The notes under the pieces: model-generated
The model's database searches: none
Told to the model about the DNA's origin: nothing
Seen by the model: only the letters and a program-made list of their open reading frames with translations
From: Kitasatospora phosalacinea
GTDB lineage: Bacteria; Actinomycetota; Actinomycetes; Streptomycetales; Streptomycetaceae
Direction of reading: 5' to 3'
Length of the DNA stretch: 64,000 nt
Assembly: GCF_000717185.1 (NCBI RefSeq)
Contig: NZ_JNYE01000031.1
Location: 1 to 64,000 of the forward strand
Made by a program: the position numbers and the translations under genes
In this document: piece after piece, positions 35,611 to 44,168 of the stretch
Layout: the number at the start of each line of letters is the position of its first letter
Position numbering within the stretch: the stretch's first letter is position 1

Positions 35611-36446
35611 GCTTCTCCGGGATGATCGACAACCTCTACCAGCATTGGAGGCCCGCCGACGAGGCCAGCTCCCAGGCCCTGCGCCGCCTGTGGTTCGACA
35701 GCGAGCACTACGTGGTGGCCGCGGCCGACCAGAACGGCGACAGCACCGAGCACTACATCGTTGCCGGGAACGAGCTGGCCGCGGGCGAGCCGTGGGTGGA
35801 GGAGCGCGCGGCGGCCATCCATGTCCGGCTCGACCCGGACGCGCGGACCTGCCACGTCCGCAAGGCCCACACCCTCACCTTCGGGTGGGCGGGCCACTGG
35901 CTCGTGCGACGCGGCGCGGACCCGGACGCCCTCGCCCGCTACCGCCCCCTTTCCGCCGACCCGTACAACTGGGGCGGCGACGGCTACGACACCAAGGCCG
36001 AGGGCCTGATCTCGCCCAGCCACTACTGGTACGCCCGGCCCGCCGACGCCCGCACCCGGACGATCGAGGACCGCATCCGCCGCTCCGGCGACCGCTACGA
36101 GATCCTCACCCGGCAGATGGCCTACTCCGAGTACGCCACCGACGGGGAACACGAGGCCCACTGGGTGCTGCTGTTGGACAACCACCCCCGCGCCGCCGAG
36201 CGCCAGTACCTCGTGCAACTGGAGACGGTCCACCGCTCGTCGGGCCACTACACCCTCGTCGAGGGCGCCTTCCCGACCGAGAAGGAGGCGCAGGAGTGGG
36301 CTGACCGCATCAACCCGCGCCGTGTCGCCCCGCTGCCGGCCACCGACCCGGCCACCGGGCTCCCCACCGCCCCGGCATGGCCCGCGGTCCAGGCGGCATC
36401 CGCCGCCTTCCAACCGCCCGGCACCACCACGCGGTTCACACGATGA
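35607..36446 (+). CDS. Unknown protein, paralogue of 49696-50469
   Basis: 279 residues, ATGA overlap with the upstream gene. Shares with the later protein HWLVRRGADPDA (there GWLVRRGADPAA), DRYEILT (there HRFEIHD) and YTLVEGAFPTEKEAQEW (there HTLREGHFASVEDARAW). Probable beta-rich fold. Ends TTTRFTR. Stop overlaps the start of a 10-codon frame. Confidence 0.55.
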   Translation: MSFSGMIDNLYQHWRPADEASSQALRRLWFDSEHYVVAAADQNGDSTEHYIVAGNELAAGEPWVEERAAAIHVRLDPDARTCHVRKAHTLTFGWAGHWLVRRGADPDALARYRPLSADPYNWGGDGYDTKAEGLISPSHYWYARPADARTRTIEDRIRRSGDRYEILTRQMAYSEYATDGEHEAHWVLLLDNHPRAAERQYLVQLETVHRSSGHYTLVEGAFPTEKEAQEWADRINPRRVAPLPATDPATGLPTAPAWPAVQAASAAFQPPGTTTRFTR

Positions 36447-36475
36447 ACGCCCCCGCCTTTCCGGCACAGCGGTGA
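36443..36475 (+). other. Ten-codon relay frame
   Basis: ATG 36443 overlaps the stop of the upstream gene (ATGA) and its TGA overlaps the GTG start of the next gene (GTGA at 36472). It encodes MNAPAFPAQR. Likely a translational-coupling relay rather than a functional peptide. Confidence 0.4.
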
Positions 36476-37632
36476 CTCCGCAGATGGAGGCCGAGCAGGC
36501 CGTCCTGGGCGCACTGCTCCTCGCACCGCACCAACTGGGCAACGTCGCTCCCTGGTTGGAGCCGGAGCACTTCTACCGGCCCGCGCACGCGGCGCTGTTC
36601 GAGGTGCTGCTCGCCCAGCAGCGGGCCGGCCATCGGGCGCTCGCGGACGGCGACGCCGAAGCGCGGCGGGCGTGGGCGCTGGAGGCGATGGAGTCGGCCG
36701 CGGCCGCCTGCCCGGCGTTCACGCCCTCCTACGGGCACGCCCTGGTCTCGGCCTGCCCAATGGCCGACCACGCCACGGCGTACGGCCGGATGGTGCTGGA
36801 GAGCGCGGTGCGGCGGGAAGTCCACGAGCACGCCCACCGGCTGCTGGCCGCCGCCCGCGCCGATGCCGAACCCGAGGCAGTACTGCGGCTGACCGCGGAC
36901 CTGCGCACCGCGATCGGCCGCCTCGCCGATGCCTGGGGACCGCCCGATACGCGCCACCAGCCCGCGCCGGACACCTGGCCGACGGAACTGTCCGAGGAGG
37001 TCGCGCGGCAAACCCTGCGCCAAGAGGAGGCGCTGCTCGCCTCGCTGAGCGCCGCGCCCACCGAACTCGCCGACCTGGTCGGCTGGCTGCACCCCCGTGA
37101 CCTCCTCGACCCGGGCCACCGCGAGATCTACCGGGCCCTGGCCGGCCTCGGCCACCGCGGCGAGCCGATCGACCCGCTGACCGTGCTCTGGGAAGTCCAG
37201 CACCGCGGCGCCCTCAGGGACGGCTCCCTCACCGCCGAGCGCGTACGCACCCTCACCCGCGCCGGCTACCAGGGGGAGGCGGGCTACTGGGCCGAGCGGG
37301 TCCTGCGCTCCTGCCTGCTGCGCACGACCACCTCCCGCGCCGGAGCGGTTCGCCTGCTGGCGATGGACGACTCCGTCCCGGCCGGCCGCCTGCTCGGCTC
37401 CGCCCTCCACACCCTCCGCGGAGCCGAAGCCGTCCAGGGCCGCTGGCTCGCCGTGACCGGCCAAGGTGCCGACGGCCCGTCCGCCCGGGGCGACCCCGCG
37501 GTGGCGCGCCGCGGCGCCGCCCGCACCCGCACCTTCACCCCGCCGCCCGCTGCGGTCGCGACCTCGGCCGCCGAACTCTCGCCGGCCCAGCGGGCGGCTC
37601 CACCCCGCGCACCTGTCAGGAGCACGTACTGA
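36472..37632 (+). CDS. Tandem DnaB N-terminal-domain protein without helicase motor
   Basis: 386 residues, GTG start. Opens MEAEQAVLGALLLAPHQLGN, the DnaB N-terminal (primase-contact) domain, with YGRMVLESAVRREVHEHA. A second related unit starts near 185 (EEALLASLSAAPTELADLV, DLLDPGHREIYRALAGL). No RecA-type ATPase follows. It may dock on the host DnaB or primase. Tail: ARTRTFTPPPAAV … PVRSTY, with a shared-type motif at the very end. Confidence 0.7.
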   Translation: MTPQMEAEQAVLGALLLAPHQLGNVAPWLEPEHFYRPAHAALFEVLLAQQRAGHRALADGDAEARRAWALEAMESAAAACPAFTPSYGHALVSACPMADHATAYGRMVLESAVRREVHEHAHRLLAAARADAEPEAVLRLTADLRTAIGRLADAWGPPDTRHQPAPDTWPTELSEEVARQTLRQEEALLASLSAAPTELADLVGWLHPRDLLDPGHREIYRALAGLGHRGEPIDPLTVLWEVQHRGALRDGSLTAERVRTLTRAGYQGEAGYWAERVLRSCLLRTTTSRAGAVRLLAMDDSVPAGRLLGSALHTLRGAEAVQGRWLAVTGQGADGPSARGDPAVARRGAARTRTFTPPPAAVATSAAELSPAQRAAPPRAPVRSTY

Positions 37633-38240
37633 CCCAGCAGCACCCCGGCCAACCGCAGCGGCCGCCCACCCCCGCAGCCACCCGGCTGCGGGCCCACGCC
37701 GACGCCGTCGACGACCTGATCGCCGTCCTGCCCCGCGCGTACCGCGAGCAGGGCCCGCCGTCGATGGGCGAACTCCTTGTCCACATCGAGCGCATCCGTG
37801 AACGCCACCAGGTGGTCGTGCGCACCGCCACCGCCCTGGCACAGGCCCCGCTGGCCACCGGCGCCCAGCGCGCCACCGCCCGAGCGCTCGCCGACGCCGG
37901 AGCCCACCTCGGTCAGGCACTGGCCGCCGCCAGCCGGGCCAGCGCCATGGCCGCCCGCCTCCACGAGGTCGACGGCCTCGACAGGCCGATCCCCGAGAAC
38001 GTACGCGGACGGGCGGCCCTGGCGCTGAACATGGCGCTGTCGCGAACCCGGCTCGCCCTCACGGAAGCCAGCGACGGCCTGCGCCTGCAGGCCCGCACCG
38101 GCCGCTCCGATGCCCTCCCGGCCCGTCGCCGCGCCGCCGTCGTCCGCAGCACCGCCGCCGCCCGAACGGCCTCCGCCCCCGCCTTCGCGACCCCGTCCGT
38201 CATCACCTCCCTCCCGGCCCCCGCCGCACCGCGCCGGTAG
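37629..38240 (+). CDS. Small helical protein with shared tail
   Basis: 203 residues from CTG 37629 overlapping the previous stop, AGGAG 6 bases upstream. Four or more helices (IERIRERHQVVVRTATAL, LGQALAAASRASAMAAR). Tail RAAVVRSTAAART … PAPAAPRR. First of four adjacent genes of similar size and helical character. Confidence 0.55.
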   Translation: MTQQHPGQPQRPPTPAATRLRAHADAVDDLIAVLPRAYREQGPPSMGELLVHIERIRERHQVVVRTATALAQAPLATGAQRATARALADAGAHLGQALAAASRASAMAARLHEVDGLDRPIPENVRGRAALALNMALSRTRLALTEASDGLRLQARTGRSDALPARRRAAVVRSTAAARTASAPAFATPSVITSLPAPAAPRR

Positions 38241-38265
38241 CCGCCCCGTCCCCCCGGAGCCCGCC

Positions 38266-38835
38266 ATCCCCGTCCCCGCACCCGCCGCCCTCGCGACCGA
38301 GATCACCGAACTGCGCGGCGTGTTCTACCACTTGGCCACCACACTCAACTCACACCCCTCCATCGCCGCCCACCCCACCGTGCCCACCTCCGCGTTCCTG
38401 GCCCAGGCGGCCGAGAACGCCATGACCGTGATGCGGCACTGCGCGATCCGCCTCGACGAACTCGGCACCGCCGGCACCGATCCGGTCCGGCAGGCCGCCG
38501 TCCGGGGCTTTCGGGCAGGCCGCCAGTACGCCACGCAGGCCAACCGCCACCTGGCCGAGGCGGCGGACAGCGCCCTCGCCCTCGAAAGCACCGCAGACGC
38601 CGACCGGGGCGACCCGGCGGCCGGCGAGCGCGAGGACAAGTTGGGCCACGAGGTCCTCGACTCGGCTGCCGTCGCCTACAACTCGCTGATCGCCGGCATG
38701 CGGGCGGTCTCCTTGGCCAGGGAGGACTTCCCGCCTCTGGGGACACCGCAGCCCGCGGCCCGGCGCCCCCGGTCGACACTCACGGTAGCCGCCGCGCAGG
38801 GCCTGCCTACCGACAGCGGCAGGCGGCGCCGGTGA
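38266..38835 (+). CDS. Small helical protein
   Basis: 189 residues if started at ATC 38266, six bases after GGAG. Helices ALATEITELRGVFYHLATT, AAENAMTVMRHCAIRLDEL, AVAYNSLIAGMRAVSLA. Ends ARRPRSTLTVAAAQG … SGRRRR. Stop overlaps the next GTG start. Confidence 0.5.
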   Translation: MPVPAPAALATEITELRGVFYHLATTLNSHPSIAAHPTVPTSAFLAQAAENAMTVMRHCAIRLDELGTAGTDPVRQAAVRGFRAGRQYATQANRHLAEAADSALALESTADADRGDPAAGEREDKLGHEVLDSAAVAYNSLIAGMRAVSLAREDFPPLGTPQPAARRPRSTLTVAAAQGLPTDSGRRRR

Positions 38836-39551
38836 GCGACATCGCCGTCGAGGACGTCCAGCGCCTGGCAGACCTCGCCGACCGGCTGGCCGACGTCCGG
38901 CGCGACGTGCGGCACACCGCCCGCCGCCCGCCGGCCCAGATGCCGGACCTGCTCGCCCAGAGCATCGCCAGCCTGGGCACCTACATCGCCGTAGCCGCCG
39001 GGCTGCGGGTCGAGATGTCGCACCGCCGCGGACCACGGGTCCTGAACGTCGGCGAGGACTGGGGCCCGTCCTTCGCCGCCACCCGGGCAGCTCCCGTCCT
39101 GTACCGGCTGACCGAACTGCTGGGCCGCGCCTGCGACCTCGCCAACCAGACCCGCCCCCGCTCCACGATCCGCAGCCACTTCTACTCGCCCGGCCTGGAG
39201 CAGCGGGTCGCCGACGAGTTCAAGCTGATCGACGAGATGCTCTCCCACACCATCACCGAGATCCGCCGCACCCGCTCCGGCCTGGCCCAGGTCCGAAAGC
39301 GCGAACTGGCCCGGGAGCAGGAGGCGTTGGCCGACCCGGACGGCAAGGCCGCCCGCTACCTGGCCGAGCGCGCCCGCCTCCGGGCTGAACCGCTGGTCAT
39401 GGTGCCGTCCGGGTACATGGCCGAGGCCGCGGAGACCGCCGCCAAGGCGGCCCGCCGCCGCGGCGCCACCCGGATCGTCTCCTCACCGCCGCCCACCGGC
39501 ACGAACGACACCCCCAGCAGCAGCGTGGCCGCGAAGCCCGTGCGCCGCTGA
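38832..39551 (+). CDS. Small helical protein with shared tail
   Basis: 239 residues, GTGA overlap. Helical (DVQRLADLADRLADVRRDV, LYRLTELLGRACDLANQ), then a long charged helix LAQVRKRELAREQEALAD. Tail GATRIVSSPPPTG … AKPVRR. Confidence 0.55.
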   Translation: MSDIAVEDVQRLADLADRLADVRRDVRHTARRPPAQMPDLLAQSIASLGTYIAVAAGLRVEMSHRRGPRVLNVGEDWGPSFAATRAAPVLYRLTELLGRACDLANQTRPRSTIRSHFYSPGLEQRVADEFKLIDEMLSHTITEIRRTRSGLAQVRKRELAREQEALADPDGKAARYLAERARLRAEPLVMVPSGYMAEAAETAAKAARRRGATRIVSSPPPTGTNDTPSSSVAAKPVRR

Positions 39552-39572
39552 CCCGGATCGGAGAACAACGCC

Positions 39573-40124
39573 TTGCCCGACAGCGACCCGCAGGCTCTGC
39601 TGCGTAGTACCGCCTCCCGGCTGGAGTCTGCGCGCAGCATCCTGCTCCCGGCCCTGGACTCCGGCCACGCGGCCGAGGCCGCCTGGCCGATGACCCACCT
39701 GACGTCGACGGTCGCCGACCTGACCGACGAGTTCCTCTTCAGGGTCTCGGACCCCGCCGCCGACCGGGGCTTGCTGGCCGCGCTGAGCGGCGCGGCCGAG
39801 CACGCCGCCCGCGCCCTGGCCGACATCGCCGGCACCGCCACCACCCTGCTCGACCCGCGATCCGACCGGCCGCCGCAGGTCCGCGAGGCCCTCGCCCGCG
39901 CGGACGAGGCCGTGGCCGAGGCCGCCCGCGTGCTGCGCGACGCCGCCGCCCGCCTCGCGCCCGCCCCGCCACCGCTGGCCGCCACCGAGTTGGCCCGCCA
40001 CCGGGCCACCCGCGGCGCCGCCCTGGCCCGGTCCGCGATCGTCAGCACCCCGCCCCCCGCTACCGCCCCCAGCACCCCGGCCGCCCCCGGTGCCACCGTC
40101 ATCCCGCTGCACCGGGGCCGCTGA
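39573..40124 (+). CDS. Small helical protein with shared tail
   Basis: 183 residues from TTG 39573 (GGAGAA upstream). Helices SRLESARSILLPALDSG, GLLAALSGAAEHAARALAD. Tail LARSAIVSTPPPAT … IPLHRGR. Confidence 0.55.
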   Translation: MPDSDPQALLRSTASRLESARSILLPALDSGHAAEAAWPMTHLTSTVADLTDEFLFRVSDPAADRGLLAALSGAAEHAARALADIAGTATTLLDPRSDRPPQVREALARADEAVAEAARVLRDAAARLAPAPPPLAATELARHRATRGAALARSAIVSTPPPATAPSTPAAPGATVIPLHRGR

Positions 40125-40147
40125 GGCCCCACCACCCGGAGCACGCC

Positions 40148-40750
40148 CTGCCCCCTCTCACCGACCGCCAGCAGCAACTGCTCGCCCTCGCCGAACACGT
40201 GGACGCCGCCGTCGCCGCCTGGCCCTCCCGCCCCGGAGAGCCCTTCCGCCCGCCGTCCACCGAGCTGGCCGCCGAGCAGCTCACCACCCTGCAGGCCCTG
40301 CACACGCGGGCCGTCGCCGTCTCCGTCCAGCCCCTGCCGGACCCGTTCGCCGCCCCGGACGTCGCGGAGACGGCCCGCCGCGAAGCCGCGGCCGCCGCCC
40401 GCACCGTCAGCCGTATCGCCTACGCCTCGTACTTCCTCAGCGACGTCCTCGAAATCGCCGTCGACACGCAGGGCCGGGGACGCCCACCGGGCCCCCTGAG
40501 CCTGGACTACGCGGAGAGCGCGTACCGGTCGGCGAGCGACGCCCTGGCCGAGGCCGCACAGAGCCTGCACCTGCACACCGACCACCTCGCCGGACGGCCG
40601 GACAGCCCCCGCAACCAGTACGGCGCCGTGCGCCGCGCTGCCGCCCGGCTGCGCGCCGCCGTCCGCCCGGCTGCCGAGGCCGCACTGGCCCCGGCGGCGC
40701 ATCCCGCGGCGCCCGCCCCCGCGGCCGCCAAGCCGTCCCCGCGCCGCTGA
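40148..40750 (+). CDS. Small helical protein
   Basis: 200 residues from CTG 40148 (GGAG upstream). Helices QQQLLALAEHVDAAVAAW, TVSRIAYASYFLSDVLEIA. The end is Ala/Pro-rich (AAAKPSPRR) without the Ser/Thr core of the shared motif. A 119-bp gap (40751-40869) follows with nothing recognised. Confidence 0.5.
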   Translation: MPPLTDRQQQLLALAEHVDAAVAAWPSRPGEPFRPPSTELAAEQLTTLQALHTRAVAVSVQPLPDPFAAPDVAETARREAAAAARTVSRIAYASYFLSDVLEIAVDTQGRGRPPGPLSLDYAESAYRSASDALAEAAQSLHLHTDHLAGRPDSPRNQYGAVRRAAARLRAAVRPAAEAALAPAAHPAAPAPAAAKPSPRR

Positions 40751-40869
40751 CCGTCCGCAGCGTCGCCCGCCCCGCCCGGCTGCCCACCAGCCAGAGCGCG
40801 AGGCCACCTCCTTTCGCCCGCTGTCGCCGACCATCCGCGACCCGGGATCCCCCTGCCCCGGAGCCCCTC

Positions 40870-41481
40870 CTGTACCTCCCCCTCCACGTCCAGGCCGACA
40901 TCCTGGCCACCACCGCCCTCATGCTGCGCGACCACGGCAAGAAGCTCGCGCAGCTGGCCCAGCTCCCCGCCATCCCCCCGTCCAGCACCGTCAGTGACCA
41001 CCTGTACGGCTTCGTCCAGCTCCACGACCACCTCCTCGGCGAGGCCGAAGCGCCCCAGCCCGGCACCGACCGGGACTCCGTCGACGCCGTCGCCCACCAG
41101 CGGGCCAGCGTCGCCTACGCCTGGGCCGCGGTGCTGACCGCCCGCGCGCACCTATTCGCCGCACCGGCCCTGGTTGCCGCCGTCCAGGTCGAGGGCCGCG
41201 GGCGGGGCGCCACCGCAGAGGAACTGGCCCTCTTCCGCGCCGCGCTGAGCGAGGCCCACACCGTCATCGAGGAAGCCGCCAGCGCCACCTGGCGCGTCGC
41301 GCGCAACCTGTCGGGCCCCGAACGGGATGTGCTGCGCACCCTCAACTCCCGCCCGGCCGGTGCGAAGGCCGCCAGCGCGGCCCGCGCCAGGGCCAAGCCC
41401 CCGAGGATCCTGTCGGCGGGCGCGGCGCCGCAGGCAGCCGCCCCGGCAGGGCAGAGCGCGGCCCCGGGGCGGTCCCGATGA
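40870..41481 (+). CDS. Helical protein, tandem paralogue 1
   Basis: 203 residues from CTG 40870, GGAG 6-7 bases upstream. Starts LPLHVQADILATTALMLRDH; contains APALVAAVQVEGRGRGATAE and LNSRPAGAKAASAARARAK, almost identical to the next gene over its last third, so the pair is a recent duplication. Tail PPRILSAGAAPQ … APGRSR fits the shared motif. ATGA overlap with the copy. Confidence 0.6.
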   Translation: MYLPLHVQADILATTALMLRDHGKKLAQLAQLPAIPPSSTVSDHLYGFVQLHDHLLGEAEAPQPGTDRDSVDAVAHQRASVAYAWAAVLTARAHLFAAPALVAAVQVEGRGRGATAEELALFRAALSEAHTVIEEAASATWRVARNLSGPERDVLRTLNSRPAGAKAASAARARAKPPRILSAGAAPQAAAPAGQSAAPGRSR

Positions 41482-42074
41482 GCGCGGTGTACTTCGCCCC
41501 CGACTTCCAGGCCGACTTCCTGGTCCGCACCGCACGACAGGTGGGCGACCATGCCCACCGGCTCGGCAGGCTCGCGCGCCTGCGCGAGATGCCGTCGGCC
41601 GTCATGGTCCGGGACTTCCTCGCCGACCTCGCGACCCTGTACCAGGAACTCCTCGACGAGGTCTCGGTCTCGCGGGGCGCGCAGGGCGATCCGGTCACGG
41701 TCCTGGCCCACGACCGCGCCACCACCGGATACGTCTGGGCCGCGGTGCTGGTTGCCCGCGCGTCCCTGTCCGCCGCTCCGGCCCTGGTCGCCGCCGTCCA
41801 GGTCGAAGGCCGCGGGCAGGGCGTCACCGCCGAGGAGATGGCCCTCTTCCGCACCGTCCTTGCTGGCGCCCGTACGGCCCTGGAGGAAGCCGACAGCGCG
41901 CTGCGCAGCGTCGCCGAGCACCTGTCGGGCCCCGAGCCGGAGGTGCTGCGAGCCCTCAACTCCCGTCCGGCCGGGGCGAAGGCCGCCAGCGCTGCCCGTG
42001 CCCGGGCGAAGCCGTCCCAGGCCCCGTCGGCGGGCAGCGTGCCGTCGGCGGCCACCGCAAGGCGGTCCCGATGA
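41478..42074 (+). CDS. Helical protein, tandem paralogue 2
   Basis: 198 residues. Same plan as the upstream gene (FQADFLVRTARQVGDHAHRL, APALVAAVQVEGRGQGVTAE). The N-terminal halves have diverged more than the C-terminal halves, and the tail lost the I-L-S core (KPSQAPSAGSVP … ARRSR). Overlaps the methyltransferase start (ATGA). Confidence 0.6.
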   Translation: MSAVYFAPDFQADFLVRTARQVGDHAHRLGRLARLREMPSAVMVRDFLADLATLYQELLDEVSVSRGAQGDPVTVLAHDRATTGYVWAAVLVARASLSAAPALVAAVQVEGRGQGVTAEEMALFRTVLAGARTALEEADSALRSVAEHLSGPEPEVLRALNSRPAGAKAASAARARAKPSQAPSAGSVPSAATARRSR

Positions 42075-43318
42075 GCGCCCACCCGCCGGGAGTGCGGATC
42101 GGCTCGCTGTGCTCCGGCTACGGCGGCCTGGACCTGGGTATCCAGGCCGTCCTGGGCGGCGGCGTCGCCTGGCACGCCGACCCCGCCCCGGCCGCCGCCG
42201 CGATCCTTAAGGCCCACTGGCCGGGCGTCCCGAACCTGGGCGACATCGAGGCGGTCGACTTCCGCACCGTCGAGCCGGTGTGCGTGCTGGCCGCCGGCTT
42301 CCCGTGCACCGACGTCTCCGTGGCCGGTACCCGGCGCGGCCTGGCCGAGGGCACCCGTTCCGGGCTGTGGCACACCATCGCCCGCGCCATATCAACTCTC
42401 CGACCCTGCTTGGTGGTTATCGAAAATGTCCGGGGTCTCCTGTCCACCTCCGCCCATTCCCCGGCAGCCGATGGCGACGTGGAATTCTGCCCGTGGTGTC
42501 TGGGAGAAGGCGGAGATGAATATCCTCTGCGGGCACTCGGTGCCGTTCTCGGAGACCTGGCCCTGCGCGGGTACGATGCGCGCTGGCAGGTGCTACCCGC
42601 CAGCGCCGTCGGAGCCCCCCATCGCCGCGAGCGCGTCTTCCTCACCGCCTGGCCTGCCGACGCCGAGGGCCAGGGACTTCAAGGGCCCGGACATGCGCCG
42701 GGAGAGCCTGGGGCATGTGGTGCTGCTGCTCACCCCCACCTCCAACTTGGGCACGATCGGGGGATCGCAGCATCCGGACCTGCGCAAGGCGGGCGGGCAC
42801 GGCCCGAACCTCTCGGACCTGGTAGAGCACCTGCTGCCGACGCCGCGCGCGAGCGACGGGACGAAGGGTGGCCCGAACCAGCGCGGCTCTCGGGGCGACC
42901 TGACGATGTCGAGCGCCGCGGCGAAGATGCTGTCGGCACCGAGGGCCGGCGACACCGGGACGCCGGGACGCCGCGGCGGGGAGGGGGTCCGGCCGCCGCT
43001 GTCGCAGGTGGTGCTGCCGATGTGGGCCCCGAAGCCGGGGGAGGGGCCCGCTGGGGCGAGTACGCCGCCGCCATCGCCCGATGGGAGCGCGTGACCCGCC
43101 CCGCACCCGGACCGGTGGATGCGCGAGGACGCCTGGACCCGGTATTCGTGGAGTGGGTCATGGGCCTCGAAAAAGGCTGGGTGACGCAGATCACAGGGCT
43201 TTCCCGGTCGGCCCAGCTGACCGCGCTCGGCAACGGCGTCGTCCCCCAACAGGCAGCTATGGCAGTGGAGTTGCTGACCCCAGGAATTCCTCTGTGCGGG
43301 AATCACCGAATTCCTTGA
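42071..43318 (+). pseudogene. C5-cytosine methyltransferase with two compensating frameshifts
   Basis: Frame of the start: motif I SLCSGYGGLDLGI, motif IV AGFPCTDVSVAG (catalytic Cys), motif VI VVIENVRGLL, motif VIII QVLPASAVGAPHRRERVF. Between ~42650 and ~43050 the coding signal and typical family sequence (LPTPRARDFKGPD, LLPTPRASDGTKGG, RPPLSQVVLPMWAP) lie in a different frame. From ~43050 the first frame resumes with WGEYAAAIARWE, FVEWVMGLEKGWV and LGNGVVPQQAA. The first frame stays open (415 residues), so a protein could be made but ~130 central residues, in the target-recognition area, would be nonsense. Lower-GC patch at 42385-42530. Confidence 0.7.
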
Positions 43319-43368
43319 CAGGGAGATTTCGGCCCCCATAACCCATGGGATATCTCCCAATCAAGGAG
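43308..43368. repeat. Imperfect inverted repeat related to IR1 (IR2)
   Basis: Arms near 43311-43330 (TTCCTTGACAGGGAGATTTC) and 43349-43368, whose complement reads CTCCTTGATTGGGAGATATC: 16 of 20 match. The sequence resembles the inner arm of IR1 at 16180-16267. It overlaps the end of the methyltransferase gene and precedes the DUF4913 gene. A second GGAATTCC palindrome lies at 43283-43290. Probably an internal operator or promoter region in the long operon. Confidence 0.7.
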
Positions 43369-43428
43369 CGGGGGTGTGGGGCAGAGTCGTGGACATCACC
43401 CCGCCTCCCCGAAACCACGGAGCACGCC

Positions 43429-44067
43429 TTGTCCACCTCTTCCCCCGACGATCCGCCGGAGCGCGGCCAGGTCACCGCGGAGACGCTCGCCGAGTGGCGC
43501 GCGACCCTGGCCGCACTCCAGGCGGAGCGCGACTCGCTGGCGATCGTGGCCGACCGCCTCGCCCAGGACTACGACGACGGCGACGACGACTTCCTGGACC
43601 TGGGGCTGGACCTCGGTTCCGGCTTCGAGGACGCCGACGGCGCCGACGGCGGTCCGGAGAGCGTGTCGCTGACCATCCTCGCCTTCGACGACGACGCCCT
43701 CGCCGACGAAGTGCGCACGATGACCCCGTGGGTGGACCACATCCTGCTGTCCGCCTACGGGGCGGAGATCGCCTCCGGCCGGCCGTGGTGCACCCGGTGG
43801 CCCGAGCACGACGAGGCCCTCGCCCGCATCCACCACTGCTGGCTGGCCTGGCAGGAGCTGACCGACTCCCGCTCGGGCGCCACCGGTCCCTCGGTGTGGC
43901 AGCGCGACCACCTGGAGCCGCTGCTGCTCAAACTCCGCTCCCCGGACGGCCCGTTCGGCGCGTGCACCACCAACCCCGACCACCCGCACCACCGGCTGCT
44001 ACCGGTCCCGCCGCACACCGACCTCTCCTCGCTGCCCGTCGCCGGGCAGCCCCGCGCCAGCGTCTGA
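43429..44067 (+). CDS. DUF4913 protein
   Basis: 212 residues from TTG 43429, GGAG 7 bases upstream; an ATG at 43345 in the inverted repeat is less likely. Acidic N-terminal half with a coiled coil. The C-terminal half has the DUF4913 pattern WVDHILLSAYGAEIA, WCTRWPEHDEALARIH, WQRDHLEPLL, GPFGACTTNPDHPHH. This family is common in streptomycete elements; function unknown. 101-bp gap to the next gene. Confidence 0.75.
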   Translation: MSTSSPDDPPERGQVTAETLAEWRATLAALQAERDSLAIVADRLAQDYDDGDDDFLDLGLDLGSGFEDADGADGGPESVSLTILAFDDDALADEVRTMTPWVDHILLSAYGAEIASGRPWCTRWPEHDEALARIHHCWLAWQELTDSRSGATGPSVWQRDHLEPLLLKLRSPDGPFGACTTNPDHPHHRLLPVPPHTDLSSLPVAGQPRASV

Positions 44068-44168
44068 CCCGGCCCGGCGGCCCCCGACCCGCCGCCCGCC
44101 CACCGCCGCGCGCACCTCCCGCCGCCCGGCGCCCTCCCCTCCCCGGCTCCGCGAAGGATTCCACCACC

